Shown piece by piece: positions 1 to 12,087 of a DNA stretch of 64,000 nucleotides (the stretch's first letter is position 1; each line of letters opens with the position of its first letter). The notes beneath the pieces are model-generated. The model worked only from the letters and a program-made list of their open reading frames with translations, was not told where the DNA came from and did no database searches. The position numbers and the translations under genes are program-made. The DNA is from Tigriopus japonicus (Eukaryota > Arthropoda > Copepoda > Harpacticoida > Harpacticidae): positions 12,425,263 to 12,489,262 of the forward strand of contig CM021317.1 of the NCBI GenBank assembly GCA_010645155.1, read 5' to 3'.

Positions 1-1479
1 CTTCATTTTTTTCGCAAAGGCCGTTCCAAAGGCCAGCTCGCAAAGAGTATGCTCAGTCTTAACTCACGATTGAAGTGGACTAAGGTCACCTCGAAGAAGA
101 GGCAATTGCATTGGGACATGTGGCCTTGTGCCCACGTTTGGGCACAGCTGCACTTTTCCACAAATTCCTTGCGTTTTCTCGATTTCCACTCTTATTGCTC
201 GACAATATTGGAGCGGATTGTGCCCAAATGTGCTCGAGTAATCGAGGCTTGAGAAATTTCAAACTCGCCCTCCTCCACGGGTGAGACTATTGCTGTCAGA
301 GTTGAAACTAAAACTATTGGTCAAATGCAGCTTTGGCCTCAAATCTACGTTGATTTTTGCCCAAGATTTATGGGGCTTAGACTTCTCAAGACCAACAACT
401 TGAAGTACGTCCTTCCGTCCTTGATTTGGTCTTGGCGTAAAAACTTTTTGGCATGTCAGGAACGTCTTTTTTACGTGAAATAGATATCCTTTAATGTCAT
501 TATGAATTGTATTTTACGCGAATCAGCAAAGAAGTCCATCCCTTGACCAAGCTAGACAACACCGTGTTCAAAGGTCATGCCGAGAAAATTGGCCCGACCG
601 ACCGAGAAAAAAAACAAGCCTTACAAGATCAAAGAGGCTCTGTGAATGAATTTGCATCGACTCTTTTCGTCTCATGATTTCTCGCACCACTCAATTTCAA
701 CACTTTACATCAGGGGTAGCTTTTCTTAAAAAGCAAATTCTTCAAAACCCCGTGAAATGTTTAGATCCATATCGAGCGATTTGGAGCACTAGTTTGATCC
801 TGATTTGTTGTGAGTTTAGAGGTCAATATTGAACGTGATTGTATTAAACCCGAGGAGATTGAGGGAAGTGACGTAATAGAATGGCTGGCTAATTGCAGCT
901 CGCCTTTTAAGGGTATGTGGAATAGATGTCAGAGGATTTACTAAACTAACAATCGATGGTCGATGAACTATCAGCAGATTGTGGCATTTCAAAACTCAAT
1001 TACTCCTCAACATGCCCTCCAAACAGAATGGAGAATCGGGCAAGTTTCTTCTCCAAAAATTTTGCTCTCTGGACATTTTACCCAAAGAGATTAATTTGGC
1101 TAAATCTCCAAATTTGTGTGAGAAGTAGTGTAGATGGGCCAAGGATGTGAAATCGCCATGATAAGGATCTTGAGGCACACACGTCAGACAACCTTAATCG
1201 CGATAAGTCGCTGAAGCGGTGATGAATGTGTTTGGGAAAATCTTACGAAACAATAATTTTCAACGGCCAACGTGCGGCTTCTGATGATATCGTCCGAAAA
1301 GCATATTACGGACACGTCTATAAAAATCCTAGACAGGTGATCAACATTCCAAGGCCACATGGGTGAGCCGTCGAGTTTCAAGACCTCCTTCTCACCCAAC
1401 TTGTTTCATTAACTCGGATCCATAAACATTTCTTTTCGCAAGTGGATTGAGAAGCAGGAAAAAAAGAGCACCTTCTTAC
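1..1479. other. No gene recognised; probably vinculin intron or downstream sequence
   Basis: Vinculin exon 9 ends at 1480 with a GTAAGA donor on the minus strand, so the next vinculin exons should lie to the left. I looked on the minus strand for the proline-rich linker and the tail domain and found neither. The short open frames here show no family resemblance. The remaining exons are most likely beyond the window edge. Confidence 0.5.
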
Positions 1480-4400
1480 CTTGCGGTTGTTAGCTCTCCA
1501 TTCATTAATCAGAGCACCGTCATTCATGTTCATGGCTAGAGCTTTAGCAGATTGGACCATNNNNNNNNNNNNNNNNNNNNNNNNNNNNNNNNNNNNNNNN
1601 NNNNNNNNNNNNNNNNNNNNNNNNNNNNNNNNNNNNNNNNNNNNNNNNNNNNNNNNNNNNNNNNNNNNNNNNNNNNNNNNNNNNNNNNNNNNNNNNNNNN
1701 NNNNNNNNNNNNNNNNNNNNNNNNNNNNNNNNNNNNNNNNNNNNNNNNNNNNNNNNNNNNNNNNNNNNNNNNNNNNNNNNNNNNNNNNNNNNNNNNNNNN
1801 NNNNNNNNNNNNNNNNNNNNNNNNNNNNNNNNNNNNNNNNNNNNNNNNNNNNNNNNNNNNNNNNNNNNNNNNNNNNNNNNNNNNNNNNNNNNNNNNNNNN
1901 NNNNNNNNNNNNNNNNNNNNNNNNNNNNNNNNNNNNNNNNNNNNNNNNNNNNNNNNNNNNNNNNNNNNNNNNNNNNNNNNNNNNNNNNNNNNNNNNNNNN
2001 NNNNNNNNNNNNNNNNNNNNNNNNNNNNNNNNNNNNNNNNNNNNNNNNNNNNNNNNNNNNNNNNNNNNNNNNNNNNNNNNNNNNNNNNNNNNNNNNNNNN
2101 NNNNNNNNNNNNNNNNNNNNNNNNNNNNNNNNNNNNNNNNNNNNNNNNNNNNNNNNNNNNNNNNNNNNNNNNNNNNNNNNNNNNNNNNNNNNNNNNNNNN
2201 NNNNNNNNNNNNNNNNNNNNNNNNNNNNNNNNNNNNNNNNNNNNNNNNNNNNNNNNNNNNNNNNNNNNNNNNNNNNNGCTTTAGCAGGGGGTTTGGAGCA
2301 AAATAAATATATTTCTTTTTGTTTAAACACCAGTATAACAAAAATAAAAATCTGACCTAGTTAAATCGTTATTTTCCTTCTTTTTGATCTACTCATTGCC
2401 AAAAGAACACAAAAATATTGTATTTTTATGATTCTATGGTCAGCTCTTTCATTTCCGGTTAAGGGGCTTTTATTACTTGTAATAATACGTGGATATTTGT
2501 TTTCCTTTTCCAGTTTTGTTTAATTTATGCCGTAATCTGCAAAAACATGAGAAAACTGCTCTTTTTTCGACTCTTCAAATCTTTTTCAACATCAAATTTT
2601 CCTCTCGGAGGGTAAAAATAAGGAACCACCCTCCTTCATAGACCTAATAATACAATCTTGAGCTACCAATTGATCTTACTTGCTTGAAGTTGCTCCGCAG
2701 AAATATGCAGTTGTGAGATGTACCGCGGATCCTCGGAATTATCCGCCTCTTGTTTGGCCACTTGGATCACTCGATTGGTCATTCGTGCCAAAGCTGACGT
2801 GTTCTCGACCAGCTTCAAAGCTTGACCTGACCGAATAGCATCTTCACAATTGGCCGTCCGATCCTCCATAGCTTCCATAGACTGTTCAATAAAGGCCAGT
2901 GAGTCCGTAGCCTCGTCACAAAGGCCACGGACACGATGAACAGCCTCGGCATATTGGTGCCTTAGATTCTCAAAATGCTCATCGGCCGCTTTATTTTGTG
3001 GGTATGCCATTTTGATTCGGCCTGCATTCACCAATTGCGGGGCCAAGCTGTCGACCTGTTCCAAAAGTAGTCTCATTATCAATCCAAAAACACCCAAGTT
3101 TAAGATCATCTTACTTGGGCTGCATAAGCCAAAAGAGCTTCAGCCACTTTCTTGTTCCCTGAATTCGTTCCCACGGCCACCATTTTAGCCGTTTGGATGG
3201 CTCTCTCCGAGAATGCGGTTAATCGAGTCGCCTTTTCGTTGAAAATGGTGTCACGGGTGTTTTCATCGGGATGAGGTGATAATACGCATTCAGTGAATTG
3301 CTTCAAAGGGGTTCCTGCATCCAAGAAATCGTTCACCACCCGATCGACCAAGGCATTTCGGATGACATCTTTGAGTCGGTTCAAATTTCCGGCGATACTT
3401 CGCGCTAATTCGACTGCTCGAGGGGATTCACCCTGATCAGATTGGCAGAGCATGGTCAAACTGTAGGCATCGGTTTGAATGCGTCGACAGAGAGTGGCCA
3501 CTTCATCTTTGTGACCGGGGGGAAGCACATCGGCAATCTAAAATTCATGACAGAAACGTTGTTGAATCGGTGGTTTTGGGGGTCGAGGGGTACCAATGGC
3601 TTCACCTTTAACCCTTCTTCGACCACGAGGGCTATTGCTTGTTGCCCGAGACCTCTGTCGTTGATTGCGGGTTGCTCCAGCCATCTTCGAGCTTGTTCCA
3701 AGCGACCGGATACTGTTGGTGCGGGTTGCTGAATGCCTGACTTTTCCACTCTATTATGGACAAACAATAACACTTGGTTCATTTCACGATTTTACTACCA
3801 AATTATAAGAAATTATTGGAGTACGGTAAAAATTAAAATTAACGTTCAATATATAAGTATAGGCGAAAAAAAGGTGTTTTAAGTGCGAAGACCCGAAGAA
3901 ATCGCCAAGAAAGGTGTTATGCAGAAAGTGGTTGAATGAAAGATTTTTTTTTACACTTCATCATTATCTTGGCAATCTGTGACATTTTGAGGGTTTTAAA
4001 AATTTTGTTCGCTTTTAAGGTCCAAAACATTTTGTCCTGGAAAATTTTTGGGGGATGATTTTTATTAGCTTGGACCGAAATATACACAAAATCATGTATG
4101 ACAAAACGGCTAGTTGTTCTTGATTGGATCACAATTAAATGTGAAAAGAAATTCAAAAAAGTTTTTTTACGATTGTAAATTACTTTTGAATTTTGATGTT
4201 TATCTTACCTGTTAATGGCTTGTTGAACGGTGGCTACAAGCTCATGTAGCCTTGACTCGATATTTGCGGCCAGTGTTTCGGCTTGAGGTGTGGTTCCTTC
4301 GCCTTTTTGCCGCAATTCACAAAGACTATCAGTCATACATTGAATGTCGCCCACCAACTTCTTCATGTGTTCCGAATCCAATGGCAATGATCGTTCGGCT

Positions 4401-7400
4401 ACTTTCAATGCCTGCTCCAAGATCCTTCGGACGGATTTTTCCCCAACCCCACCATGAAGAGATTTGGGTTCCTGTCAATTTTGGTTTCAATAAAGTCGTC
4501 TGACATGACATAAGGGACGAATAAAATATGACTTGCCTTGAGCCAATCATGGGCGTTTTGCATTGAACTTTCGATAGCGTTTTGCACCTTTTTCATCACC
4601 GTCAAGTTATCCGAGTCCCATTCATCCTCATCATAAGTGGTGAGTTGAAGGACTCGAATGATTTCGTTGAGCTCTTCGGACATTCTTCCGCAAAGATAAT
4701 TGCGATTCTCGGCGGCTTCTTCCACACCTTTTCCGTCTTGGCACAAGATCTGAATGAAAATCTTCATGGAACAAATTAAAATGGGAGCTAAGGTCTTAAC
4801 TTGCTCCACACAACGGTTCAAGACCTCCCGATGAATTTGATGGGTGAGATCTTCGGTTCTTTTGCACACCTCGGCTGTTACCTAAACAAATAAACATTCC
4901 ATTGATTCGTTCAAAAACACAATTTTGTGTTAGGTCTTACTCTACTCAGAATGGGTGATAAATCCCTCACAAACTGCACCAAATCCTCCATGTTTTCGAT
5001 GACTTCAGCCACGGAGAGGTAATCCAATGTCTTTTTGCAATCTTGCACAATCTTCCGAACTTCTGACTCATCAAATACAAGCAAAACATTGGAGGTTCCC
5101 TGGAGGATCCATCTCGATCCCTCGATGAGCTTCATCCGTGCAGGTTTGGAAAGCGGGTCAATCTTGCTGAGTTTGGCGGCTTCAACCAAAAGTTTGGCCG
5201 CATCATCTACTTTATTCAGGGCTTGGGGCATGTCCTGCTTGAGAATGAGATCGTCTGTGGATGTGGACATCTCTCTTCCAACCTATAAAAGTCCCCCCAT
5301 CAAATGGAGATTAGAAACATGATCGATTCGAGGGTCATTTCATGGTACGTAATCATGAAAAAAAAGAAGCTTTAATACAAAAGGATATTGGACAGAGTCA
5401 CTCGGTTAAGAGGTTATGAAAACGAAGCCACTCTCGAGTGTTAAAGGGAAATCAAGCTCGATTTTCAAGCCAAGTTACAAAACTCACTCCTTCAGACTCA
5501 AGTCTGAGCAATTCCCTACCGGTCTGAAAGGTAAACAAGGACATGTTAATTTCTTTATGAAATTGCAAAGAATTGGTCTTTCCCAAAGCTAAGAATCACT
5601 TTCCCCCAAGGTCGTCTTCTACCGTGTTTAAATGTCTGCCAACTTCAAATGAAGTAAACGTCAATTTGTGCGTAGTTTGTGAGGATAGGTGTCGCCTGTC
5701 GTTTTTTTCACGCTTATTCTCGAGCAAAGCCCACATACCATTAGGGCCCAATTGCGGTTGTCGAAAATGGCGATTTGTCATGGATCATCTTGTCAAGTGC
5801 TCAAATATTTGCACCAAAATCAAAGCTCAACCAACGACGAATGAACGAAGAGGTACTGGACATTTTTAACCAAATATCTTTCAATGAAAAGAACAATTGA
5901 AAGGCCTTGAACTGGCCCAATGGCGCTCAAAGGAGCAAAAAGTGCATTTTGGGCGTCAATGATAAAAGGGCCCTTTCGATATATCTTTCAACCTATTCAT
6001 CTTTTGCAAAATTCGTTGACAACTGATGAAGATTTGGACGGCAAGTGGTCATCTAAAACAGTCCTTAACAAGCTGAATTGTTGTGTTTTCATTAAAATCG
6101 AGCAATAATATTGACGCACGGCAGATATTTTGTTGTTGTTGTTGTTTATTTCGGGGATTTGTGTATTAGAACAAAAGTTTGGTTGGGACCAATCCCCAGG
6201 TTTCCCATAAACCTTGAGGTTTTTTTTCAGGGAAACCTTTACAAAATCATGAGTCATGGACGGAGTTTTTAGGGTTGGATTTCCCCTATTTCCCACAGGA
6301 GCACTTCTTTCTGGGCAAGCAGGATGTCTTCCACAAAATTTGACCTTTTTGGATTTTTTTTGTAAAAAGTTGGAAGTTAGGTAAAGCTGAAGAACTCCCA
6401 TCCCATTCTTAACTTGGTCAAATGATTCATTTCTTGGTTTAAATCAACGTGAATATGATTTTATCTGTTTCACTCTCGAATCATTACTTTCAAGGCTTTC
6501 CTCAGAAATTCTAGCCATTCTTCTGTTTTGAACATAACACATGAATGGTTTTTGCTGTGTCTTCCTACTTTGTGAAAATGTCCTTAAAGAATTCTTGAAC
6601 TCTTTCCTCTCGAATATTATTATTCGTCATCAAAAGTTAATGTCATGATGAATTTTACTCACCTTCACCAAATTGGTCACGGCTTTGGACACGGCAAAAA
6701 CCGGCCGTTCCAAGTCGGGCATCTCATGACCAGCTTCGCCTTCCTCATGGATAATCACCAATCGCGACACCTAAACAAAACGAGAAAGTCACTTCACTAC
6801 TCATGTCTCAGCAACCCGATTCATATCGTCATACAGCCCCGTATATGAAGCCAACAACATCCACCAAGTCTAAATCGCTCTGGTTTTCCCTCATGTCGTG
6901 ACTGATCGTTCGTTAGCGAATATGTGGACGAAGTAGTTGTCTCTTCCTCATTCTATGTATTGACTGACATACAGGGTTGTCACGAATTAGAGTCCCATAC
7001 CAAATCATAAATCATTTGGGACAGATTACGTTTGTGATTAGATTATACTAATACCAATTGAAGAAAACAGTTTTAGAAATACTCAGATCAAGTATTTTTG
7101 AAATTGATTGACACATTGTAAAAAAATGATTGTTTTCAAGAGTGACTCCTCCACCCAAGTGATTCACGTTCTAATTTAAAAAAACATCCTTATTTTGAGG
7201 GCTTATATTGCTGTAATTCATTACACGACGAAATCAAAGTGTTACTTATACGCCTGCACTTTTTTAATTATTTAGACCTCAAGTTAACCTTACTGTCTCC
7301 TTTGGTCGCATGTACCATTAATTTTTTTGGGGGGACTCTAATATAAAACAACCCTGTACATGTATTGGCATCCCCTCTTTCAAACCATGAGAATGCATCC

Positions 7401-10081
7401 TCGCCCACGCCCCTGCTCTACTCTGAATCAATGTCTAGGATGGCTACATACATCTATATCCGAAATCGTGGATTTGAAGAGGCTCCCATTGCATAATTGA
7501 TCTTGGGTTAATGGAGTGACATGTTGGCGAGCTTTCCTTGAAAAATCTTGGAGGGAAGCGGAAATGCGTGCGTGCTCCAATGACATTAGCGCCAAGTAAG
7601 CATTGAACAATCATTATGATGATCTCTGGCACGAAATGGACTTGTCATGCATCTTAGACGATTGTAAAGAAGTCCTTGATATCCGTGTTTTATGGTGGTG
7701 TGGTCATTAGTTGGGTTGGCCCACATGTGTTCAGGACTTAACAGCGGAAATCCGCCAAAAAATGACTCGTTTCGTTCGCTTTAAGGGCTTCATTTCGAAC
7801 TTTGGTTGTTGGAGTTACGTCTCTTTTTCGTGCTCATAATGAGCTTTTGGGAATCAGTAGCGACACCTCAATTGGTTGTTTTTTGAAGGGCTTAGGGGCT
7901 GGCTTCAATTTTATCTCATGAATAATTCTGTACGCAAGCCAATCTGGGCCATAAATCTGCTCAATTTTTGCCAATTCTGACACAAGACCTCGTTTGAGTG
8001 TTGGTGATGGGAGATGCTAAATAATTCAGACTTGTTCTTGTTCATTGTGTTTGCTGAAATCGAGACGAGTTCTTCATCACTTTGTGAGTCATGTTCTAGG
8101 TGCCAAATGTGCTCTTAAGGAAAGTTAAATGTCTTGAAAATAAACAAACAAAGCGAACAAAATTTTCGGAGAAAAACAATTAGGCAAAAACAAGGTTCGT
8201 TTCACAAACAACGAAATGAGTCATTTCTTTTCCGATTAGAAAAATATGTCGCTCCCTCACGTTACTTCTGTGCTAGTGGACAAAGAAGCTCTTTATACTT
8301 TTGAAATTGTTTGAAGAGTAAGAAGCGAACAAAACAATTAAGACAATTCTTAATTACGTTACCACGCTGAGATGTACGGCAAGTTGTGTTCCATGTATGA
8401 AAACCAAATTATGCCAAAAAGGCATAACCCAATCCATAACTTCAAATCAAAGCCTTAGAGATAAATTTTAGAGAGGATATTTCTCATCAATATTCAAAGA
8501 TGTGTGCTTCCAGTCTGCTGTCGTTAAATTTCAAACTATCCATTTGATTGGAAAACTTCGCTTCTACGTTATGCTACAGTAAAATTGCAGACCTCAACTT
8601 TTAAAAAATGTGAATTTGACATAAATAAGATTTATCTATCTACAAGTAATTGTATTCCTTGTAGCGGTAATTAAAAGTCCGCAACCAACCAACCTATTTC
8701 AATTTTATTAAAAACAGTCCCCTCAAAACTAATGGTTTATTGAGTGGTGGATGGCTGAAAGTATTTCAAAGTTGTAATTTGGTGTGAAAGAATAAAAACC
8801 ACCTGTTACAATTCATCGGGACACTTTCAAAATTATGTTAAACTAGGGGATTACTCTAACAAAAAAAAAGACATTTCGAACATATTTAATCTTTTAGGGC
8901 CCAATGTAAAATTCTTTGCCAAAATCTGAGGCGAAAAAAAAAACAATTTTCCCTTTCTTGATACTAATTTCGTTTCGTTATCAGTAAGTTAAACAATAAT
9001 AACAATAAGACAAACTGCTTATGTAAAGAGCAATTGTAAATTAAGTAACTTGAGCTTAATCAAAATATTTGGCGCAATTTCTCAAATTTCTTATCAATCA
9101 GTGTTGATCAGAAATTAAGCTCTCCTTTACGTTGGAACATATTCCCTCTTTTTGAGGAATGTTTCCATATTTTCCTACTGGGGTTGAATCACACTACAGA
9201 AAATAACCCAAGTGGTGTTTACAATGTCGGCACGACCTTACTCAACATTTTTGAGTCACGATTGACGAACCAATGATCAAACAAACACCCTAAATTGAAG
9301 CTACAAATGAAGTAACCATCATCTGAACCAAAGGGAATCCCATTCCTTGTAGCGGTATTAAATAATCCCTCCAAAAAAATAATAAATAAATAAAAAAAAC
9401 AAATGAAAAGAAGAGAGTATCGCGACCAGCTCCTGAACAAAAGTATTACGTCTTCAACGACCACTCCAATAACTATCCACTAAAACACAGATAAGTTAAA
9501 AATTCAGTTTGGCAAAGAACACTGCATTTTCTAGAGCGGGAGTCCAGTCATGAGAATTATGATATACATACAGTAGGATCAAATCAATAACGTTCTTTTG
9601 CTAATGAGAATTGGTTTGGATTGGGTAGACTGACTACCTATGACTATTTTCAGTTCAATCGAAAGCCTTCGTGAAATGTTATGCCTTCACAAACTTCTAA
9701 AATGTAGAGAGCATAAAATGTATGAGCTTGCCCCTATATGGTAAAACAGTGACTAGAAGAGGGCCGTTTCATTCATTTTCATTAGAATATCCACTGAAAT
9801 TTTAGAGACTATGACTTTTGGACACCAACGACCCCAATATAAGCAAGGTCTCATTGGCAGAAGAATACCATTGATTTGTTCTCCCTGGAAATCCCATTTC
9901 TCGTCTTTCCCATTTCCTCCTACTCCAGGAAATTCAGTACTTCTTGGAATTGATACACTTGATAAGACACTTCTGCGTGATCCTCTACGAACAATGGGTG
10001 TGTCCAGAAAACTTCTCTTCTCACCTGTTGAGCCACGGGCTCTAAGATGGACTCGATGGTCTTGGTATGAAACACAGGCAT
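1480..10081 (-). CDS. Vinc: Vinculin, N-terminal part (gene interrupted by assembly gap and window edge)
   Basis: Vinculin is the cytoskeletal linker that joins talin or alpha-catenin to F-actin at focal adhesions and adherens junctions. Nine minus-strand exons were placed: 10081-10025, 6770-6663, 5282-4941, 4881-4537, 4471-4209, 3750-3606, 3537-3115, 3055-2680, and a partial 1560-1480 cut by the N gap. Phases agree across all joins and give 686 residues before the gap. Exon 1 encodes [19 protein letters not shown], almost the invariant vinculin start. Later landmarks are the LVIIHEEGE stretch, [23 protein letters not shown] and the D4 text ENSEDPRY. Only two of the approximately 112-residue internal repeats are present, where vertebrates have three; I recall two as the invertebrate state. 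Exon 4 ends with a GC donor (AAG|GCAAGT). The proline-rich linker and actin-binding tail were not found and should lie left of the window. Identity is secure, and boundaries are good to a few bases. Confidence 0.95.
1561..2277. other. Assembly gap (717 N) inside vinculin
   Basis: A run of N interrupts vinculin exon 9; the codons left of it (minus strand, [14 protein letters not shown]) match the region after vinculin D4. The ten bases GCTTTAGCAG occur both just before the gap (1540-1549) and as the first bases after it (2278-2287), so the gap size or join may be artificial. Confidence 0.98.
6972..7356. mobile_element. Mariner-type miniature inverted-repeat element (MITE)
   Basis: The left end reads CAGGGTTGTCACGAATTAGA; the reverse complement of the right end reads CAGGGTTGTTTTATATTAGA, and both continue GTCCC. 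TA dinucleotides flank both ends (6970-6971 and 7357-7358), the target duplication of the Tc1/mariner group. The 385-bp interior has no coding frame. It sits in vinculin intron 1. Confidence 0.75.
9513..9946. mobile_element. Foldback MITE family, copy 1 (degenerate)
   Basis: This 434-bp stretch follows the other two copies (20474-20922 and 44727-45176) throughout, with many substitutions. Shared blocks include CATGAGAATTATGAT near the left, the central GGTAAAAC, GCAAGGTCTCATT and a CTTCTTG right end. No target duplication remains visible, so this is the oldest of the three copies. It lies inside vinculin intron 1. Confidence 0.7.
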
Positions 10082-10896
10082 TATGATGTTGATGATGTAG
10101 ATATCTCACTAACTACAAACTCATTTGAACGCACACTGAAATGAGTTGACTCTTTTTCAGTAGAATCTCAAGTGTCTCCAAGTAGCACAAGTTGCGATTG
10201 AACAATGACAATCATTCATAGGCCGCTGAATCAATCAGGCATTCAACCGTTGGAACACGCCTTCCTAAGTGGGAGGGGTCTCTCACACACTCAGTCGACA
10301 CTACAACTGAATCCTGTTACTGAACTTCAACATCGTCTATCTATTCATGCACTGCCTGCAATGCTCTATGAATGTAGAACAGAACAGAACAGAAGAAGGA
10401 AGAGCCGAGCTTGATATTTGCTCTCTTTGCATTTCTTGGCTCAGAATCAGGGTGACGAGAATTGGATAGACTAATGGTACATTGGGTGGGATATTGGGGA
10501 ATGGATGTGGAGTATAATTGGGCTGTTTGTCATCTAAACGTGCTGTTTTGGTTGACTTGAATGCAAGCGATAATGGGGAGTGTGATGGAGAAGCTGGATT
10601 TGTATTGAGTATATTGAGGTGGTTAGAGATAAGCTTTATTGGGGGAGCTTGACAACACAGGGGGGACAAGGTATCAGGGCTGATAAAATTACATCTTAAT
10701 TATTAGAATAAAAAATTAAGGATTTGTACAAGATGAAAGATACTATTTAATATTTGGCTCTGAATTATGTGATTTGTTCAAATATTATTGCTGAAATTTC
10801 TCCACTTTGGCCTTTTGTTTCGACTAAATTACGTCCCTATTTTGTAATTTGTAAACAAATACAAGGCCAAATGGAAACTTGAGTGCTGCTACCCTT
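10082..10896. other. Intergenic, vinculin upstream side
   Basis: Sequence between the vinculin start codon and the transposon at 10906. It should contain the vinculin promoter and any 5' untranslated exon. The open frames here are short and have no recognisable family. No TATA box stands out. Confidence 0.5.
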
Positions 10897-10905
10897 GCAA
10901 TTATC

Positions 10906-12058
10906 TGTAAACGTTAAACGTCCAAAGATTGGCTGAGAGAGGTTGCGTGGTGAAGTAATAACATTCCGTGAAAAAAGACGTTAGGAGGAAAAAGGATATT
11001 TCTGGATTAGATAGCTCGAAAAAAGTCATACCAATCATAGGCCAATGTAATATTTTGATTGTCAGTTGCGGTTTTGCACGAACAAAATACAATCCACGCT
11101 AATAATTCTTTATCCCATTCGACGACCATGCGACTAGACCGGAGGGTATGGGAATGCAGCAACAATTGCAAAAAGACTTTAACAAAATACTTAGAGAACT
11201 TCTTGGCATAAAAACTGTGGACCGAGTCACAAACATCGAACTCCATCAAAAATCTGGCTTCCTATCTCTCAATCAAAAGGCCACCCAAATGGCGTTGGTG
11301 GAAGTCTGGAAAGCAGTGAACGTGCCTGACATTGGCACCGCAAGCTTGTTCAGAAGTGTCAAGGTGTCAAAACCAGTGGGAATTTACCGGGTGAGCACCA
11401 GGGGAGAGGAATCCAAGAAACTCCACTTCACTGCCTCGGACTCAAAATTTGTTCAGACTGCCTCTCGGCTGCCTTCTGACGCTCATTCAGCCCCAACTTT
11501 GGGAAGGTTTCGCTCGGCTATCTCTCCGCTTCTTTCCTCTCTACCAATTTTATAATCAAAAGTGCTCAAAGCAACTTACGAACAATAAGTTAAATTAAAA
11601 AATTAACTTGTACTCATACATTTGCTTGACAAACATAGAAAGAAAAGATTACTATTGGGTTGAAAAGGCCATCAAAACAATTATTGGATTTGCAAATCTG
11701 ATTTTAAGTATAGCTATACAAAAAACGTTCCTTTAAAAATGCATTTTTAACTCTTGGTTTTTATTTGACATGTTGCAAGTATTTTTTTTTTCTTTTTTTC
11801 CATCTGTTGGGAACTTTTATTCATCTTTTTTTGTTTAATCGGTCAATTTTATTCGTCTTTTTTCGTCTAATTTGACAGTTTTATTCGTCTTAACTTCCTG
11901 TCCCTACTTATTACACTAATCTTTGTTGTACTGTTCTTATACATTGATTTCAATGTATATGCATAACAATGTGATGTATGACAATTTAGGGAATGAAATG
12001 GAATGTTGATATTGATCACGCAACCTGTCAGCCGATCTTTGGACGTTTAACGTTTACA
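10906..12058. mobile_element. Inverted-repeat transposon, 1153 bp, with 9-bp target duplication
   Basis: The ends are inverted repeats: TGTAAACGTTAAACGTCC begins the left end and the exact reverse complement closes the right end. Identity is perfect for 24 bp, then imperfect for about 25 more (a shared GGTTGCGTG block). Both sides are flanked by GCAATTATC (10897-10905 and 12059-12067), a perfect 9-bp direct repeat. A 9-bp duplication fits Mutator-like elements, but no transposase of that kind is visible. The only coding-like content is a reverse-transcriptase-like fragment at 11106-11555. The right end lies 29 bp before the COA7 start codon. The superfamily is unresolved. Confidence 0.8.
11106..11555 (+). 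pseudogene. Fragment of a LINE-type reverse transcriptase (C-terminal region)
   Basis: The frame reads LQKDFNKILRELLGIKTVDR, then LHQKSGFLSLNQ and ALVEVWKAVNVP. This resembles the region after the palm/thumb of non-LTR reverse transcriptases common in arthropod genomes (LQ..N..LR.LLG, a conserved SLNQ-like turn, EVWKA). There is a stop at 11103, no catalytic YADD box and no endonuclease, so it is a remnant of about 145 codons. It lies wholly inside the inverted-repeat element 10906-12058. Resemblance is from memory; an unrelated short ORF is possible. Confidence 0.5.
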
Positions 12059-12087
12059 GCAATTATCTAAAAACAAGCGAAATAGTC

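Larger units (their letters stand above)
6771..10024 (-). other. Vinculin intron 1 (3.25 kb) with two transposon insertions
   Basis: This intron separates the 19-codon first coding exon from exon 2 and is much longer than the other introns here. It holds a mariner-type miniature element (6972-7356) and a decayed copy of the foldback family (9513-9946). The remaining sequence, about 7357-9512, is AT-rich with no coding frame I can support. Long first introns often hold enhancers, but nothing in the sequence proves one. Confidence 0.8.

Noticed and set aside
3917..4156. 79-codon frame in the vinculin intron between exons 5 and 6
   Set aside because: Checked as a possible missing third vinculin repeat; it has no resemblance and lacks splice sites, so the two-repeat form stands.
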